Positions 28,826 to 37,777 of a DNA stretch of 64,000 nt are shown piece by piece. How positions within the stretch are numbered: position 1 is the stretch's first letter; each line of letters starts with the position of its first letter. The notes below the pieces were generated by a model that worked only from the letters and a program-made list of their open reading frames with translations, ran no database searches and was not told the DNA's origin. The stretch is from Cryobacterium cryoconiti (GTDB lineage Bacteria > Actinomycetota > Actinomycetes > Actinomycetales > Microbacteriaceae). Position numbers and translations under genes: made by a program. The DNA lies in contig NZ_SOHA01000005.1 in assembly GCF_004403065.1 (NCBI RefSeq), positions 354,352-418,351 on the forward strand, written 5' to 3'.

Positions 28826-28894
28826 GAGTTGCCTCCGAGAATTGACGTAACGGAAAGATAACGTCCAGCTTGATGGTTTATACCTGAGAGTTGC
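28820..28894. repeat. Direct repeat flanking the rbpA promoter region
   Basis: ACCTGAGAGTTGC occurs at 28820-28832 and again at 28882-28894; after it both copies continue with C-rich then GCGAGAG-like sequence. The first copy includes the end of the glycerophosphodiesterase gene, the second lies just before the rbpA ribosome-binding site. They bracket the candidate promoter. Confidence 0.6.
28852..28878 (+). promoter_or_regulatory. SigR/SigH-like promoter of rbpA
   Basis: GGAAA (28852-28856), 19 bases, then GTT (28876-28878) matches the GGAA-N18-20-GTT pattern of actinobacterial thiol-stress sigma factors (Streptomyces SigR, Mycobacterium SigH). rbpA is an established SigR target in Streptomyces. 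It stands about 38 bases before the ATG. The match is short and could be fortuitous. Confidence 0.5.
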
Positions 28895-28915
28895 ATCGCG
28901 AGAGGAGACCACACG

Positions 28916-29281
28916 ATGGCGGATCGCAGTTTGCGTGGCATGAGGTTAGGCGCACAAAGCCTTCAGAGCGAAGAGGGTGTCACCTTTTCACCACGAGTCA
29001 GTCACACGTATCTGTGTGCAACGTGCGCACGGGAGACGGTAATGATCTTCTCGGCGGAGGCGGAAGCCCCTGACGAGTGGGAGTGCCGCTTCTGTTCACA
29101 GACAGCAACCCGGTTGGTTGATTCCAAGCCGGTAGTCGTCGACCATTCCGACGAGAAAGTACCGCGCACGCACTGGGACATGCTCCTGGAACGTCGTACC
29201 CGCGCCGAGCTCGAGGAACTCCTCGAGGAACGTCTGACGTTCCTGCGCGAACGTCGCGGACAGCAGAAGATCGGCGCCTGA
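28916..29281 (+). CDS. rbpA: RNA polymerase-binding protein RbpA
   Basis: A 121-residue actinobacterial transcription activator that contacts sigma and core RNA polymerase and stabilises open complexes. Zinc-ribbon cysteines are in YLCATCARETV and WECRFCSQTA; the C-terminal sigma-interacting helix is THWDMLLERRTRAELEELL. GAGAGGAG precedes the ATG. A SigR-type promoter and a direct repeat lie upstream. Converges on lnt. Confidence 0.95.
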   Translation: MADRSLRGMRLGAQSLQSEEGVTFSPRVSHTYLCATCARETVMIFSAEAEAPDEWECRFCSQTATRLVDSKPVVVDHSDEKVPRTHWDMLLERRTRAELEELLEERLTFLRERRGQQKIGA

Positions 29282-29306
29282 TCGGCCCTCTCTCTCGCCC
29301 CAATCC

Positions 29307-29333
29307 GATCAGGCCGTAATTTCCAGCCTGATC
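29307..29333. terminator. Hairpin between convergent rbpA and lnt
   Basis: GATCAGGC (29307-29314) pairs with GCCTGATC (29326-29333) around an 11-base loop, 26 bases after the rbpA stop and 8 bases before the lnt stop. No clear T-run follows. Its position suits a shared terminator. Confidence 0.5.
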
Positions 29334-29340
29334 CGGCTAT

Positions 29341-30885
29341 TCACTCGCTACGCGCCCGATTCCGTCGGGCGCGTAGCGCGTTAAGGGAACACAGCACGAA
29401 TCCGGCCAATCCGAGGCCGGACACCAGCCATTCGATCCCCCGTCCGGCAACCATGGCCGGTGTGACCGTATCGCTGAGGGGAACCGTCTGCACCATCGCC
29501 CCGGGCAGCCAGGTCGGCAGGCTGTCCAGCGTGGCACCGTCGGGCGTGATGATCGCGCTCGTACCGACCGTTGAGATGTTCACGACGGTTCGACCGGCCT
29601 CGATGGCACGCAGCCTGGCAATCGCCAACTGCTGCACGCTCTCATCGGTGCGGCCGAAGTCCGCATTGTTGGTCTGCGCGAGAATGATCTCCGCCTTGTC
29701 ATCGATCATCTCCTGCACGAGCTGGTCGTCCGCGATATCGAAGCAGATGGCGATCCCCGCCATGATTCCGTCGACGTCGAAGACGTTGTCGCGCGTGCCG
29801 ATCGAGTAATCGCGAGCGACGAGGTCGATCAGCTCCGGAGCGAACGGGCGCCAGAATGCACGGTCAGGCATGTATTCCGCGAACGGAACCGGGTGGACCT
29901 TGTCGTAGATGTCCACGGCCCCCTCGCCGGACTTCCAGAGCAGGGAGCTGTTGTAGAACCGGCCATCACGCTGGGTGATCGTTCCCGCGACAATCGGGAC
30001 GTCCATGGCGCGGCTCAGATAGTCGAGGTTCCGCGCGGCATCCTTCGATCGGAGCGGGTCGATGTCGCTCGCGTTCTCCGGCCACACCACGAAGTCGACC
30101 TGCTCGTCGACCACGGCCAGCGTCGCCGACGTATGGTCGGACAGAATCTGGCCGGGCGAGTACCGCGCGAACAGCCCCGCGTCGGAAGCCCCCTGCACAG
30201 CAGCCAGCCGCGTCTCGCCGCTTGAGACGGTCGGCCACGCGGGGACGACCAGCAGCAGGGCGACGGCGGCCACGGCCACGCTTCCCCGCAGAACGGGGCG
30301 TCCACCGCTCTCACGGAGGAGCTGAAGGCAGAGGGCGCTGAGCCAGATCAGGAGAAAGCTGAGACCGGACATCCCGACCCAGGCAACCAGGGAATTGAAC
30401 GGGCTCTCGGACTGAGAGATGGCCAGCCGGCCCCAGGCAAATCCGCCGTACGGCCAGACCGACGAGATCGCTTCCCGCGCCGTCCACAGCCCGGCCACCA
30501 CCAGCGGGATCATGCCGAGACGTCCCAGCCTGGACGGCCAGACCCGTGGGCCGTACCGGAGCACCACTACGATCAGGGCCAGGCTGATGCCGAAGAACAT
30601 CGACTGCAGACCGGCCAGGGCCAGCCACGGGACAGGTCCCAGATACAGGGTCAACCAGCTGATGTGAATCAGCCAGAACGAGAGTCCGGAAACCATTCCG
30701 ATCAGCAGCCCCGACCACAAGCCGCGACCGAGCAAAGCCAGGAGCATCAGGAAAACGCCGATCGGCGCCAGAATCCACCACGAGCGGTCGGGGAAACCCG
30801 CATCCAGGATGGCCCCCGCGACGGCGGCCAACAGGATGGCAGCCGGCAGGGGCAATGCCAGCCGCCTTTCGATCACAGCAGTCAC
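29341..30885 (-). CDS. lnt: Apolipoprotein N-acyltransferase (Lnt)
   Basis: Adds the third acyl chain to the N-terminal cysteine of lipoproteins. The 514-residue protein has about six N-terminal helices, then a nitrilase-like domain with the catalytic triad in VVWPENASDIDP (Glu), DKVHPVPFAEYMPDR (Lys) and GIAICFDIADDQL (Cys). A final helix anchors the C-terminus. Starts with GTG 9 bases after the helY stop, so it ends the pafBC-tatAC-helY series. Likely substrates in this window include CtaC and the FKBP lipoprotein. Confidence 0.93.
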   Translation of the reverse strand: MTAVIERRLALPLPAAILLAAVAGAILDAGFPDRSWWILAPIGVFLMLLALLGRGLWSGLLIGMVSGLSFWLIHISWLTLYLGPVPWLALAGLQSMFFGISLALIVVVLRYGPRVWPSRLGRLGMIPLVVAGLWTAREAISSVWPYGGFAWGRLAISQSESPFNSLVAWVGMSGLSFLLIWLSALCLQLLRESGGRPVLRGSVAVAAVALLLVVPAWPTVSSGETRLAAVQGASDAGLFARYSPGQILSDHTSATLAVVDEQVDFVVWPENASDIDPLRSKDAARNLDYLSRAMDVPIVAGTITQRDGRFYNSSLLWKSGEGAVDIYDKVHPVPFAEYMPDRAFWRPFAPELIDLVARDYSIGTRDNVFDVDGIMAGIAICFDIADDQLVQEMIDDKAEIILAQTNNADFGRTDESVQQLAIARLRAIEAGRTVVNISTVGTSAIITPDGATLDSLPTWLPGAMVQTVPLSDTVTPAMVAGRGIEWLVSGLGLAGFVLCSLNALRARRNRARSE

Positions 30886-30894
30886 GTCTCCAGC

Positions 30895-33348
30895 CTAAGC
30901 GACCGACGAGTAAGCCACGATGCCGCGCCGAATGGCGTCCATGGCCTGGCGAGCGGTGCGACCGACGGGGTCGTCGGCCACGACGGAGAGCTGGTCCAGC
31001 AGGTCGATGGTCTGCTTCGTCCAGCGCACGAAATCACCCGCGGCCATCTCAGCCTCGTCGAGGACGTCGACGAGCGAACCGGCCCTGGCCCACTTCCACA
31101 TGGCCAGGCTGAGCCCGACCGCGAGCGGGTTGCTGCCCGGAAGCTTGTGGTCACGCTCCAGGTCATCGAGGCGGCTCCACAACTCCTGGGTCTCGTGCAG
31201 GGCCTCCCTGAACGGGCCCTTGGGCAGGTAGCGTTCGTCGATCAGTCCCTCGTCGCGCCGCGGCTCGAAAACCAGCGCACACGCCATGGCGGCGAGGCCG
31301 GCCGGGTCCAGGTTTTTCCACAGGCCGCGGCGCAGGGACTCCGCGACGAGCAGGTCGCGGTCCGCGTAGATACGCCGGAGGATGAGGCCGCTCGGGCTCA
31401 GAGCCACTGCGCCCTCAGCGTTCTGAACGAGGTACCCATACCCGAGGAGAACATCGGTCACCCGGTCGAAGACGCGGGCAACGGCGCCGGTGCGGGTCGT
31501 GATCTGCTGGCTGAGCGCATCCGTGTCACGCTTGAGCTTCCACCAGCGCTGTGCCCAGCGGGCGTGTTGTTCGCGATCGGGGCAACTGTGACAGGGGTGT
31601 GAGCGCATGCGTTTGCGCAGGCTCGCCAACTCGCGCTGGCGCCGTTCACGGGCCGCGCGGGCGCCGGTCTCCCCCGCTGCACTCTGGCGCTCGACATCGG
31701 TGAGGTTGCGTCGGATCGCGGAATAATCAGTGAAATCGCCCAGGTGGCAGACCATGGAGCTGGCGAAACCGTTGAGGGACTCCTCCTGCTGACGCACCTT
31801 GCGCGCCAGGTCGACCACGGCCCGGTCGGCCTGGAACTGGGCGAAGGAGGATTCAAGGACTTCCCGGGTGCGTTCGCGACCGAACTGCTCAATCAGGTTG
31901 ACGGCCATGTTGTACGTGGGCTTGAAGCTGGAGTTGAGGGGGTAGGTGCGGCGGGATGCGAGGGACGCGACCGTCTGCGGGTCGAGACCGGAGGCCCATT
32001 GGATGACCGAGTGGCCCTCGATGTCGATGCCGCGGCGTCCGGCGCGCCCGGTGAGCTGGGTGTACTCCCCCGGCGTGATCGGGACCCGGGCCTCCCCGTT
32101 GAACTTTTCGAGTTTGTCGAGCACCACGGTGCGAGCCGGCATATTGATGCCCAGAGCCAGGGTCTCGGTGGCGAAGACGGCCTTCACCAGCTTCTTCTGG
32201 AAAAGTTCCTCGACGACCTCTTTGAAAGCGGGCAGGAGCCCGGCATGGTGGGCGGCAACGCCGCGTTCGAGCCCGTCAAGCCACTCGAAGTAGCCGAGAA
32301 CTCCCAGATCTTCATCGAGCAGGGTGCGGCAGCGCTCATCCACGATCTGCCGGATTTCCTCACGTTCCCGCGCGTCGGTCAGGCGCACTCCGGCACGCAG
32401 GACCTGCCGGACGGCCTGGTCGCAGCCGACCCGGCTGAAGATGAAGAAGATGGCTGGAAGGAGGTGCTTCCCCTCCAGCAGCCGGACGATCTCCGACCGG
32501 TCCATACGCCCGGCCTCGAAACCGCCGCGCGACGGGGCACTGCGGCCTCGGTCGCGATCACCGCCTCGGCGCCCGCTGCCCGAGCGAGGTGCCGCTGGGC
32601 GCCCGCCCGCCTGGGCGAGTCGCACGAGCTCCGGGTTCACGCGGTGCGTCCCGGCCAGGCCGGCGGCATCGAAGAGGTCCAGCATCTTGCTTTTCACCAG
32701 AACATGCTGTTCGAGTGGGACGGGGCGTTCCTCGGACACGATGACATCCGTCTCACCACGAACGGCCTGCAGCCAATCTCCGAACTCCTCGGCGTTGGAC
32801 ACGGTCGCGCTGAGTGAGACCATGCGCACATCCTGTGGAAGGTGGATGATCACCTCTTCCCAGACGGCTCCACGGAACCGGTCGGCGAGGAAATGCACCT
32901 CATCCAGAACGACGAACGCGAGGTTGGTGAGCAGGTCCGCATCGGCGTAGAGCATGTTGCGCAGGACCTCGGTGGTCATCACCACGATGCGAGCCTGCGG
33001 GTTGACGTTCGTGTCTCCGGTCAGCAGACCCACTTCGTCCGGGCCGTATTCGGCCACCAGTTCCTGGAATTTCTGGTTGCTGAGCGCCTTCATCGGCGCG
33101 GTGTAGAAGACCTTCTTCCGAGAGCTCTGCATGGCCAGGTAGATCGCGAATTCGGCGATGAGTGTCTTGCCTGCGCCGGTCGGCGCGGCGACCAGCACGC
33201 TGTTTCCATCTTCAAGAGAGGCGCAGGCCGCCAGTTGGAAGGGATCCAACTCAAACCGGAGCCCGGCGCGGAACGCCTCCAGACGAGGCCGTCCGGCACG
33301 GGATCGAGAGGCAGCGTACCGTTCGGCGGGCGATTGAAGGTAGGTCAT
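30895..33348 (-). CDS. helY: Ski2-like DEAD/DEAH-box helicase (HelY)
   Basis: An 817-residue superfamily 2 helicase. Motif I is AAPTGAGKTLIAEF, motif II DEVHFLADRFRG, motif III SLSATVSNAEEFG and motif VI TQLTGRAGRRGIDIEGHSV. A DSHCT-type C-terminal region ends the protein. A basic Gly/Arg/Ser-rich insert (GRRGGDRDRGRSAPSRGG) is located before the second RecA domain. RNA surveillance or processing is inferred from Ski2/Mtr4 relatives. The placement after tatA-tatC is conserved in actinobacteria. Confidence 0.92.
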   Translation of the reverse strand: MTYLQSPAERYAASRSRAGRPRLEAFRAGLRFELDPFQLAACASLEDGNSVLVAAPTGAGKTLIAEFAIYLAMQSSRKKVFYTAPMKALSNQKFQELVAEYGPDEVGLLTGDTNVNPQARIVVMTTEVLRNMLYADADLLTNLAFVVLDEVHFLADRFRGAVWEEVIIHLPQDVRMVSLSATVSNAEEFGDWLQAVRGETDVIVSEERPVPLEQHVLVKSKMLDLFDAAGLAGTHRVNPELVRLAQAGGRPAAPRSGSGRRGGDRDRGRSAPSRGGFEAGRMDRSEIVRLLEGKHLLPAIFFIFSRVGCDQAVRQVLRAGVRLTDAREREEIRQIVDERCRTLLDEDLGVLGYFEWLDGLERGVAAHHAGLLPAFKEVVEELFQKKLVKAVFATETLALGINMPARTVVLDKLEKFNGEARVPITPGEYTQLTGRAGRRGIDIEGHSVIQWASGLDPQTVASLASRRTYPLNSSFKPTYNMAVNLIEQFGRERTREVLESSFAQFQADRAVVDLARKVRQQEESLNGFASSMVCHLGDFTDYSAIRRNLTDVERQSAAGETGARAARERRQRELASLRKRMRSHPCHSCPDREQHARWAQRWWKLKRDTDALSQQITTRTGAVARVFDRVTDVLLGYGYLVQNAEGAVALSPSGLILRRIYADRDLLVAESLRRGLWKNLDPAGLAAMACALVFEPRRDEGLIDERYLPKGPFREALHETQELWSRLDDLERDHKLPGSNPLAVGLSLAMWKWARAGSLVDVLDEAEMAAGDFVRWTKQTIDLLDQLSVVADDPVGRTARQAMDAIRRGIVAYSSVA

Positions 33349-33357
33349 CGGATGCGC

Positions 33358-34152
33358 TTAGAGCGCCAACTCCTGTTCGAGGGCACGGGCGCGCCGGGCG
33401 GCGCGGCGATCGTGGAGCAAAGCAATGCCGTAGGCGGCGAAGTACAGAACAACCATGGGGATGGCCAGCAGGAACATCGAGACCACGTCAGCGGCGGGAG
33501 TGGCGATCGCGGTGAAGAGAGTGATGAGGAGGACGGCGATCCGCCACGATTTGATGACCGACTGCGCGCTGATCACTCCGGCGAAGTTGAGCAGCACAAT
33601 GAAGACGGGGAGCACGAACGCCACGCCGATCGCGATCATCAGTTTCAACACGAAATCGAGGTAGTTCTGCGCGACGATCAGCGCGGCGTCCTCCTGGGGA
33701 GCGAAGCTGGTCATCAGACCCACAAGATTCGGCAACACGAACCAGCCGGCTGCGCAGCCCGCCAGAAACAGCGGAATCGCTGTGAAGATGAACCCGAAGG
33801 TGTACTGCTTTTCAATGCGGGTGAGACCCGGGACCAGGAAGGCGAAGATCTGGTAGAGCCAGACCGGGCTGGACAGGACCAGACCCACATAAAAGGAGAT
33901 CTTCAGCTTCAGGTCGAAAGCGCTCGTGATGTCGGGGTAATTCAACTGGGCGGTGCGGTTCTGCGCCTCGATGATGGCGTAGATCGGCTCACGCAGCGCA
34001 TCCCACACGAAGTCGGAGAGGAACCAGCCGGCGATCGCGCCGACGAGAATGCCGGCCGCGGCGAGGAAGAGACGTTTCCGCAGCTCGAGCAGGTGCTGCC
34101 CCAGCGACATCTTCCCGTCGGTGGCCGTGCGCCGAGGAGTTCGCCCCGCCAC
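33358..34152 (-). CDS. tatC: Twin-arginine translocase subunit TatC
   Basis: Core receptor of the Tat export pathway for folded proteins. Six helices are expected in 264 residues; the N-terminal signature is MSLGQHLLELRKRLFLAAAG, and PVWLYQIFAFLVPGLTRIEK carries the conserved glutamate region. GTG 34152, 5 bases after the tatA stop, is used; ATG 34110 is an alternative that begins exactly at the conserved part. C-terminal helices PMVVLYFAAYGIALL end in a basic tail. Confidence 0.94.
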   Translation of the reverse strand: MAGRTPRRTATDGKMSLGQHLLELRKRLFLAAAGILVGAIAGWFLSDFVWDALREPIYAIIEAQNRTAQLNYPDITSAFDLKLKISFYVGLVLSSPVWLYQIFAFLVPGLTRIEKQYTFGFIFTAIPLFLAGCAAGWFVLPNLVGLMTSFAPQEDAALIVAQNYLDFVLKLMIAIGVAFVLPVFIVLLNFAGVISAQSVIKSWRIAVLLITLFTAIATPAADVVSMFLLAIPMVVLYFAAYGIALLHDRRAARRARALEQELAL

Positions 34153-34157
34153 GGGAG

Positions 34158-34379
34158 TTACGACTTCGTCGAGGGGTCGGCGGTGCCGGCGGCCTTCGAA
34201 GAGTCGCCAGCGGTGCCGGTGGTGTCGGAGTCGTCCTTGTCGCTCTTGATCTCGTTCTTGAAGATTTTCATCGACTGTCCGAGGCTGCGGGCGAGGCCGG
34301 GAAGCTTGGGCGCACCGAACAGAAGCAGAACGATGACGAGGATGATCAGGAAGTGCCATCCGGTCAGGTTATTAAGCAT
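34158..34379 (-). CDS. tatA: Twin-arginine translocase subunit TatA
   Basis: A 73-residue pore-forming Tat component: a short N-terminal helix (WHFLIILVIVLLLFGAPKLP) with the FGxxxLP hinge, an amphipathic helix (ARSLGQSMKIFKNEIK), then an acidic Ser/Thr/Ala tail. Its start overlaps the end of the upstream small membrane protein by 8 bases. Confidence 0.94.
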   Translation of the reverse strand: MLNNLTGWHFLIILVIVLLLFGAPKLPGLARSLGQSMKIFKNEIKSDKDDSDTTGTAGDSSKAAGTADPSTKS

Positions 34380-34716
34380 CAGTGTCTGTCCTCTGGGTCA
34401 AGGGGCGTGTAGTTACTAGTTTACCTCTGGCGACCAAAGAATCCCGCCGCCGCTGGCGACGCTGCGCGCGTTCGATTCGGCTGAGCTCGAGAGTGAGGTA
34501 CACCTCGCCAGGTTCCTGGAGGACCGCGGATCGGAATCGGGCCGGTTCCGGCATCTCGGGGACCTGACCGACAGCGGCGACGCGCTCACTGAGTTCGCCG
34601 AGCGCAGCTCCCGTCGCCAGGGCCTTCCTGAACAGCCTGAAGGCGAACCAGACCAGCATGCCGACCAGGCCGAGGACCAGGCCGGTCCAGATCAGGAGCC
34701 ACGACCACCAGGGCAT
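34372..34716 (-). CDS. Small single-pass membrane protein of unknown function
   Basis: A 114-residue protein with one N-terminal helix (WWSWLLIWTGLVLGLVGMLVWFAF) and a charged cytosolic remainder ending in a basic region (RIERAQRRQRRRDSLVARGK). No known domain recognised. It fills the gap between pafC (3 bases upstream) and tatA (8-base overlap), so it is part of the same transcription unit. Equivalent small membrane proteins occur at this place in related genomes, to my recollection. Confidence 0.75.
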   Translation of the reverse strand: MPWWSWLLIWTGLVLGLVGMLVWFAFRLFRKALATGAALGELSERVAAVGQVPEMPEPARFRSAVLQEPGEVYLTLELSRIERAQRRQRRRDSLVARGKLVTTRPLTQRTDTDA

Positions 34717-34719
34717 CGT

Positions 34720-35727
34720 CTACTCCCCCACAAGCGGGTCGAATCCGGCATCGTCCGGCTCGTCGTAGCGGGCGATCCCTGCGGCCGCCCAGTCGCGCAC
34801 GACAGCGCGCGCCTCGATCGGCCCGACGACTTCGACGACACCGGCTAGACCGGCGACGAGGCGTTTGAGGCCGTGGAAATGCGCCACCCCCAGCGTTCGG
34901 CGAACGCGGTCGCCACCTGGGACGCCGGCGCCGTAGGGGCCGTAGTCCGCGAGCAGGGGCACGGCCGCCGATGCCAGCTCGACTGTCACCTCGAGGTCGG
35001 AGGCGGATCCCTCGAAGAGCGCTTCGGGCTGTTCCGCCTCGAGGGGCCGAGGGCTGGTCGGAATCATCGTCACGTGCAGCCCGCTCATCCGATCAAGCCG
35101 GAACGTTCGGGCCGCCTCTCGAAGATGGCACCAACCCCGCAGGTACCAGTCACGATCCACGGATTGGATGCGCCAGGGTTCGACCAGTCGCTGCTCTTGT
35201 TCGCCGCGGGCGTTCAGGTAATCGAACTCAATCTGGACCCCTCGGCGGACAGCGGCCTGCACGACCGCGATGGTACTGCCGGCATCCGTACCGGCCACGG
35301 CCACCTGGCTGGGGGCACCCGAGGCGCTGCGGGTGAGCTTCGCCATCAGCGAGGCGATGGCGTCGACGTCGGCGTTCTCGGGCAAGGACGACAGGTACTG
35401 CAGACCGGCGATGAGGGCCGCTGCTTCCCGGGCCGAGAAGCGAGGAGAATCGTCGATGGCGACGAGGTGGGTGAGCACGATGAGGTCGTTGGTTTCAAGC
35501 TCCTCCCAGTGGATGTCGAAGAGATCACCGTGCAGGTACTGGCGAGTCTCCCCGGGGATACCGGAGACCGCAATCAGATTGACCGCTTCGCGGACCCGGT
35601 CGGGCGTTACCCCGAAGTGATCGGCGACGGCCGTCACGCTGATGCGGTCGTGGTCCATCAGGAACGGGACCAGGGACAGCAGAAAGGTCAGTTTGTCGGA
35701 TGCTCCGATCGCCGGACCGGCGCTCAT
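34720..35727 (-). CDS. pafC: WYL-domain transcriptional regulator PafC
   Basis: A 335-residue regulator with an N-terminal winged-helix region (LSLVPFLMDHDRISVTAVAD) and a WYL domain (IEFDYLNARGEQEQRLVEPW, WYLRGWCHLREAARTFRLDR). PafB and PafC form a heterodimer controlling the LexA/RecA-independent DNA-damage response in mycobacteria and relatives. Its ATG overlaps the pafB stop by 4 bases. Named for association with the proteasome genes, which are absent from this locus. Confidence 0.9.
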   Translation of the reverse strand: MSAGPAIGASDKLTFLLSLVPFLMDHDRISVTAVADHFGVTPDRVREAVNLIAVSGIPGETRQYLHGDLFDIHWEELETNDLIVLTHLVAIDDSPRFSAREAAALIAGLQYLSSLPENADVDAIASLMAKLTRSASGAPSQVAVAGTDAGSTIAVVQAAVRRGVQIEFDYLNARGEQEQRLVEPWRIQSVDRDWYLRGWCHLREAARTFRLDRMSGLHVTMIPTSPRPLEAEQPEALFEGSASDLEVTVELASAAVPLLADYGPYGAGVPGGDRVRRTLGVAHFHGLKRLVAGLAGVVEVVGPIEARAVVRDWAAAGIARYDEPDDAGFDPLVGE

Positions 35728-36773
35728 TCGCCCTCCTCCGTCGTGCTCGTCGTGAGTGCGTCGGTGTGCGCGTCACGCACGCTGACCAAACGTGCCCGGA
35801 CGGCAGAGCGCAACGCCGCGGGCGCGTGAACCAGGACTTCCGGGCCGAACCCCGCGAGCTCGTCCGCGAGCACGTTGAGGTCGGTGAAATGCAGGTTCAC
35901 CGTTGTGTCCCCCTCCCCTGACTGTGGCGAGTCCGTTGAGTGCCGTTTGGACAGCCGCACCGCGGCATCACTGCCCGGTTGCACGCTGATCGTGGCCAGG
36001 TTGGCGTTCCACAGCGCATCCAGCTCGCTGAGGGCTTCCTGGGCCTGGCCTTCCCCGGGCGGTACGAACGTGCCCCCCGGCACCGCCACCACCGGCCCGA
36101 CGATTCGGGAGAGCAGGAAGGTGCGGTTCGCCGCGGCATCCCGGTCGGTACCGAACAGATGCCACCGGCCGTCGAAGAGCACCACGGCCCGAGGTTCGAC
36201 CTGGCGGCGGCGCGGCGCCGACTCACCGGGCTTCAGGTACAGGAACGCGACGACTTGACCGCGGTCCATGGCCTTACTGAGGGGTTCGAAGGATGCCTCG
36301 CGCACCCGCAGAGACGGCGAATAGCCGAGGACAGGGTCACTGGAGTCGATCCCTAACGCATTCAGCTTGGTCATCGCTCGTCGTGACTCGGCGGACAGCG
36401 ATCCTTCGCGCCAGACCGTCGCGGCGAGCTTGAGCAGCATGAGTTCGTCTGCGGTGAAGGACACGTCGGCCGGGAGGTCGTAGAGACCCTTCGGTATGCG
36501 GTACCGCAGGTGGTGGTTGCTGCCGGGGTCGTCCGGCGGCTCCACCACTTCGAGCGGTATCCCCAGTTCACGGATGTCGTCCTTGTCCCGCTCGAACTGA
36601 CGCTCGAGGCTGGCGTTGTCCCCGCCGGAGACATAGCGCTGACGATAGCCCTGCACCGTGGACAGGATGTCCGCCTTGGTCAGACCGATCTCCGTGGCGA
36701 TCAGCGCGAGTACAAGGCTGAACAGGCGTTCTTCAACGGACACGCGGCTGGTCTTCTCAGAGGTGGACGGCAC
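35724..36773 (-). CDS. pafB: WYL-domain transcriptional regulator PafB
   Basis: A 349-residue partner of PafC with the same layout: helix-turn-helix region (ERLFSLVLALIATEIGLTKA, VSGGDNASLERQFERDKDDI) and a WYL domain (QVVAFLYLKPGESAPRRRQV, RWHLFGTDRDAAANRTFLLS). The C-terminal WCX extension follows. Together with pafC it likely senses single-stranded DNA or a nucleotide signal. First gene of the pafB-pafC-x-tatA-tatC-helY-lnt series; FKBP precedes it by 35 bases on the same strand. Confidence 0.9.
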   Translation of the reverse strand: MPSTSEKTSRVSVEERLFSLVLALIATEIGLTKADILSTVQGYRQRYVSGGDNASLERQFERDKDDIRELGIPLEVVEPPDDPGSNHHLRYRIPKGLYDLPADVSFTADELMLLKLAATVWREGSLSAESRRAMTKLNALGIDSSDPVLGYSPSLRVREASFEPLSKAMDRGQVVAFLYLKPGESAPRRRQVEPRAVVLFDGRWHLFGTDRDAAANRTFLLSRIVGPVVAVPGGTFVPPGEGQAQEALSELDALWNANLATISVQPGSDAAVRLSKRHSTDSPQSGEGDTTVNLHFTDLNVLADELAGFGPEVLVHAPAALRSAVRARLVSVRDAHTDALTTSTTEEGE

Positions 36774-36808
36774 GCTGCGAGTCTATCCGTCGGCCGACGC
36801 GTCGCAGC

Positions 36809-37777
36809 CTAGTTCACCCCGAGGATGTCGATGACGAACACGAGGGTCGAACCGGCAGGGATCGTCTGCGAGGCCTGGTCGCCGTAAGCCTGATCCGGCG
36901 GGAGCACGGCGATGATCTGAGAACCGACGGTCTGGCCGATGACGGCATTGGCGAATCCGGGGATCAGCCCTCCCTGGGTCTTGGAACCATCCACGATCAG
37001 GAACGGCGCAGGCTCGCCCTTGGCCCAACTGGAGTCGAAAACGGTCTTCTCATTCCACAACACGCCCGTGTAGTGCAGGGTCGCGGTATCGCCTTCAACG
37101 ACCGTCTCCCCGTCGCCCTTTTTGAGCACGCCGATTTGCAGTTCGGTCGGCGGCTCACTGGAGGGGATGGTCACGCCGGGGGTGCCGTCGACCGCCAGGA
37201 CGACAGACGGGAGACCGCCGGCCACGGGCTGGTTCGTGCCGTCGGCGCGAGCGAGGACCAATTTCACGACGTCGATCACCATGACCAGGGAGTCATCCGC
37301 GCCGATGCCGCTGTTCGCGTCGCCGCCGGCGGGTCCGAGGCCGTCGTCCGGTGAAACGACGAGGGCCAGGCGGGATCCGACCTGGGCGCACTCCAGGCCG
37401 CTCGCCAGGCCGGGCAGGGTCTTCTCCTTGTCCAGAATGAGTGCGGTCAACGCGGTGGCGTCGTACATGGCCTCATTGATCACTGCACCGGTCGTCCCGT
37501 TGTAGACGCTCAGGTCCACCAGCGCGGACTGGTCCGGCCGGAGCACGGCCCCCTCACCGGCGATGATCTCGCTGACCTGCGTGGTGTCGGTTTTCACGGG
37601 GGTTGGGAAGTCCACCGTCGGCGCAGAGCCGAACTCTCCCGACACCGAGACGAGTTTGGAGGCCGCCCCTTCCATGACCGGCGCCTCGCAGTCCGCTGCG
37701 TCGCCGGGGGCGCTGCAGCCGGTGAGGACAGCGACCAGCAGGCCGGCGGAAGCGATGAGTGCAGGAGCTCTACGCAC
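36809..37777 (-). CDS. FKBP-type peptidyl-prolyl isomerase lipoprotein
   Basis: A 322-residue exported prolyl isomerase. Signal sequence ends in lipobox VLTGC. The C-terminal FKBP domain is canonical (ATLHYTGVLWNEKTVFDSSW, GGLIPGFANAVIGQTVGSQI, IAVLPPDQAYGD). Residues about 50-180 resemble a second, degenerate FKBP domain (VLRPDQSALVDLSVYNGTTG). Likely assists folding of secreted proteins. It lies next to pafB, a common order in Micrococcales. Starts with GTG. Confidence 0.9.
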   Translation of the reverse strand: MRRAPALIASAGLLVAVLTGCSAPGDAADCEAPVMEGAASKLVSVSGEFGSAPTVDFPTPVKTDTTQVSEIIAGEGAVLRPDQSALVDLSVYNGTTGAVINEAMYDATALTALILDKEKTLPGLASGLECAQVGSRLALVVSPDDGLGPAGGDANSGIGADDSLVMVIDVVKLVLARADGTNQPVAGGLPSVVLAVDGTPGVTIPSSEPPTELQIGVLKKGDGETVVEGDTATLHYTGVLWNEKTVFDSSWAKGEPAPFLIVDGSKTQGGLIPGFANAVIGQTVGSQIIAVLPPDQAYGDQASQTIPAGSTLVFVIDILGVN

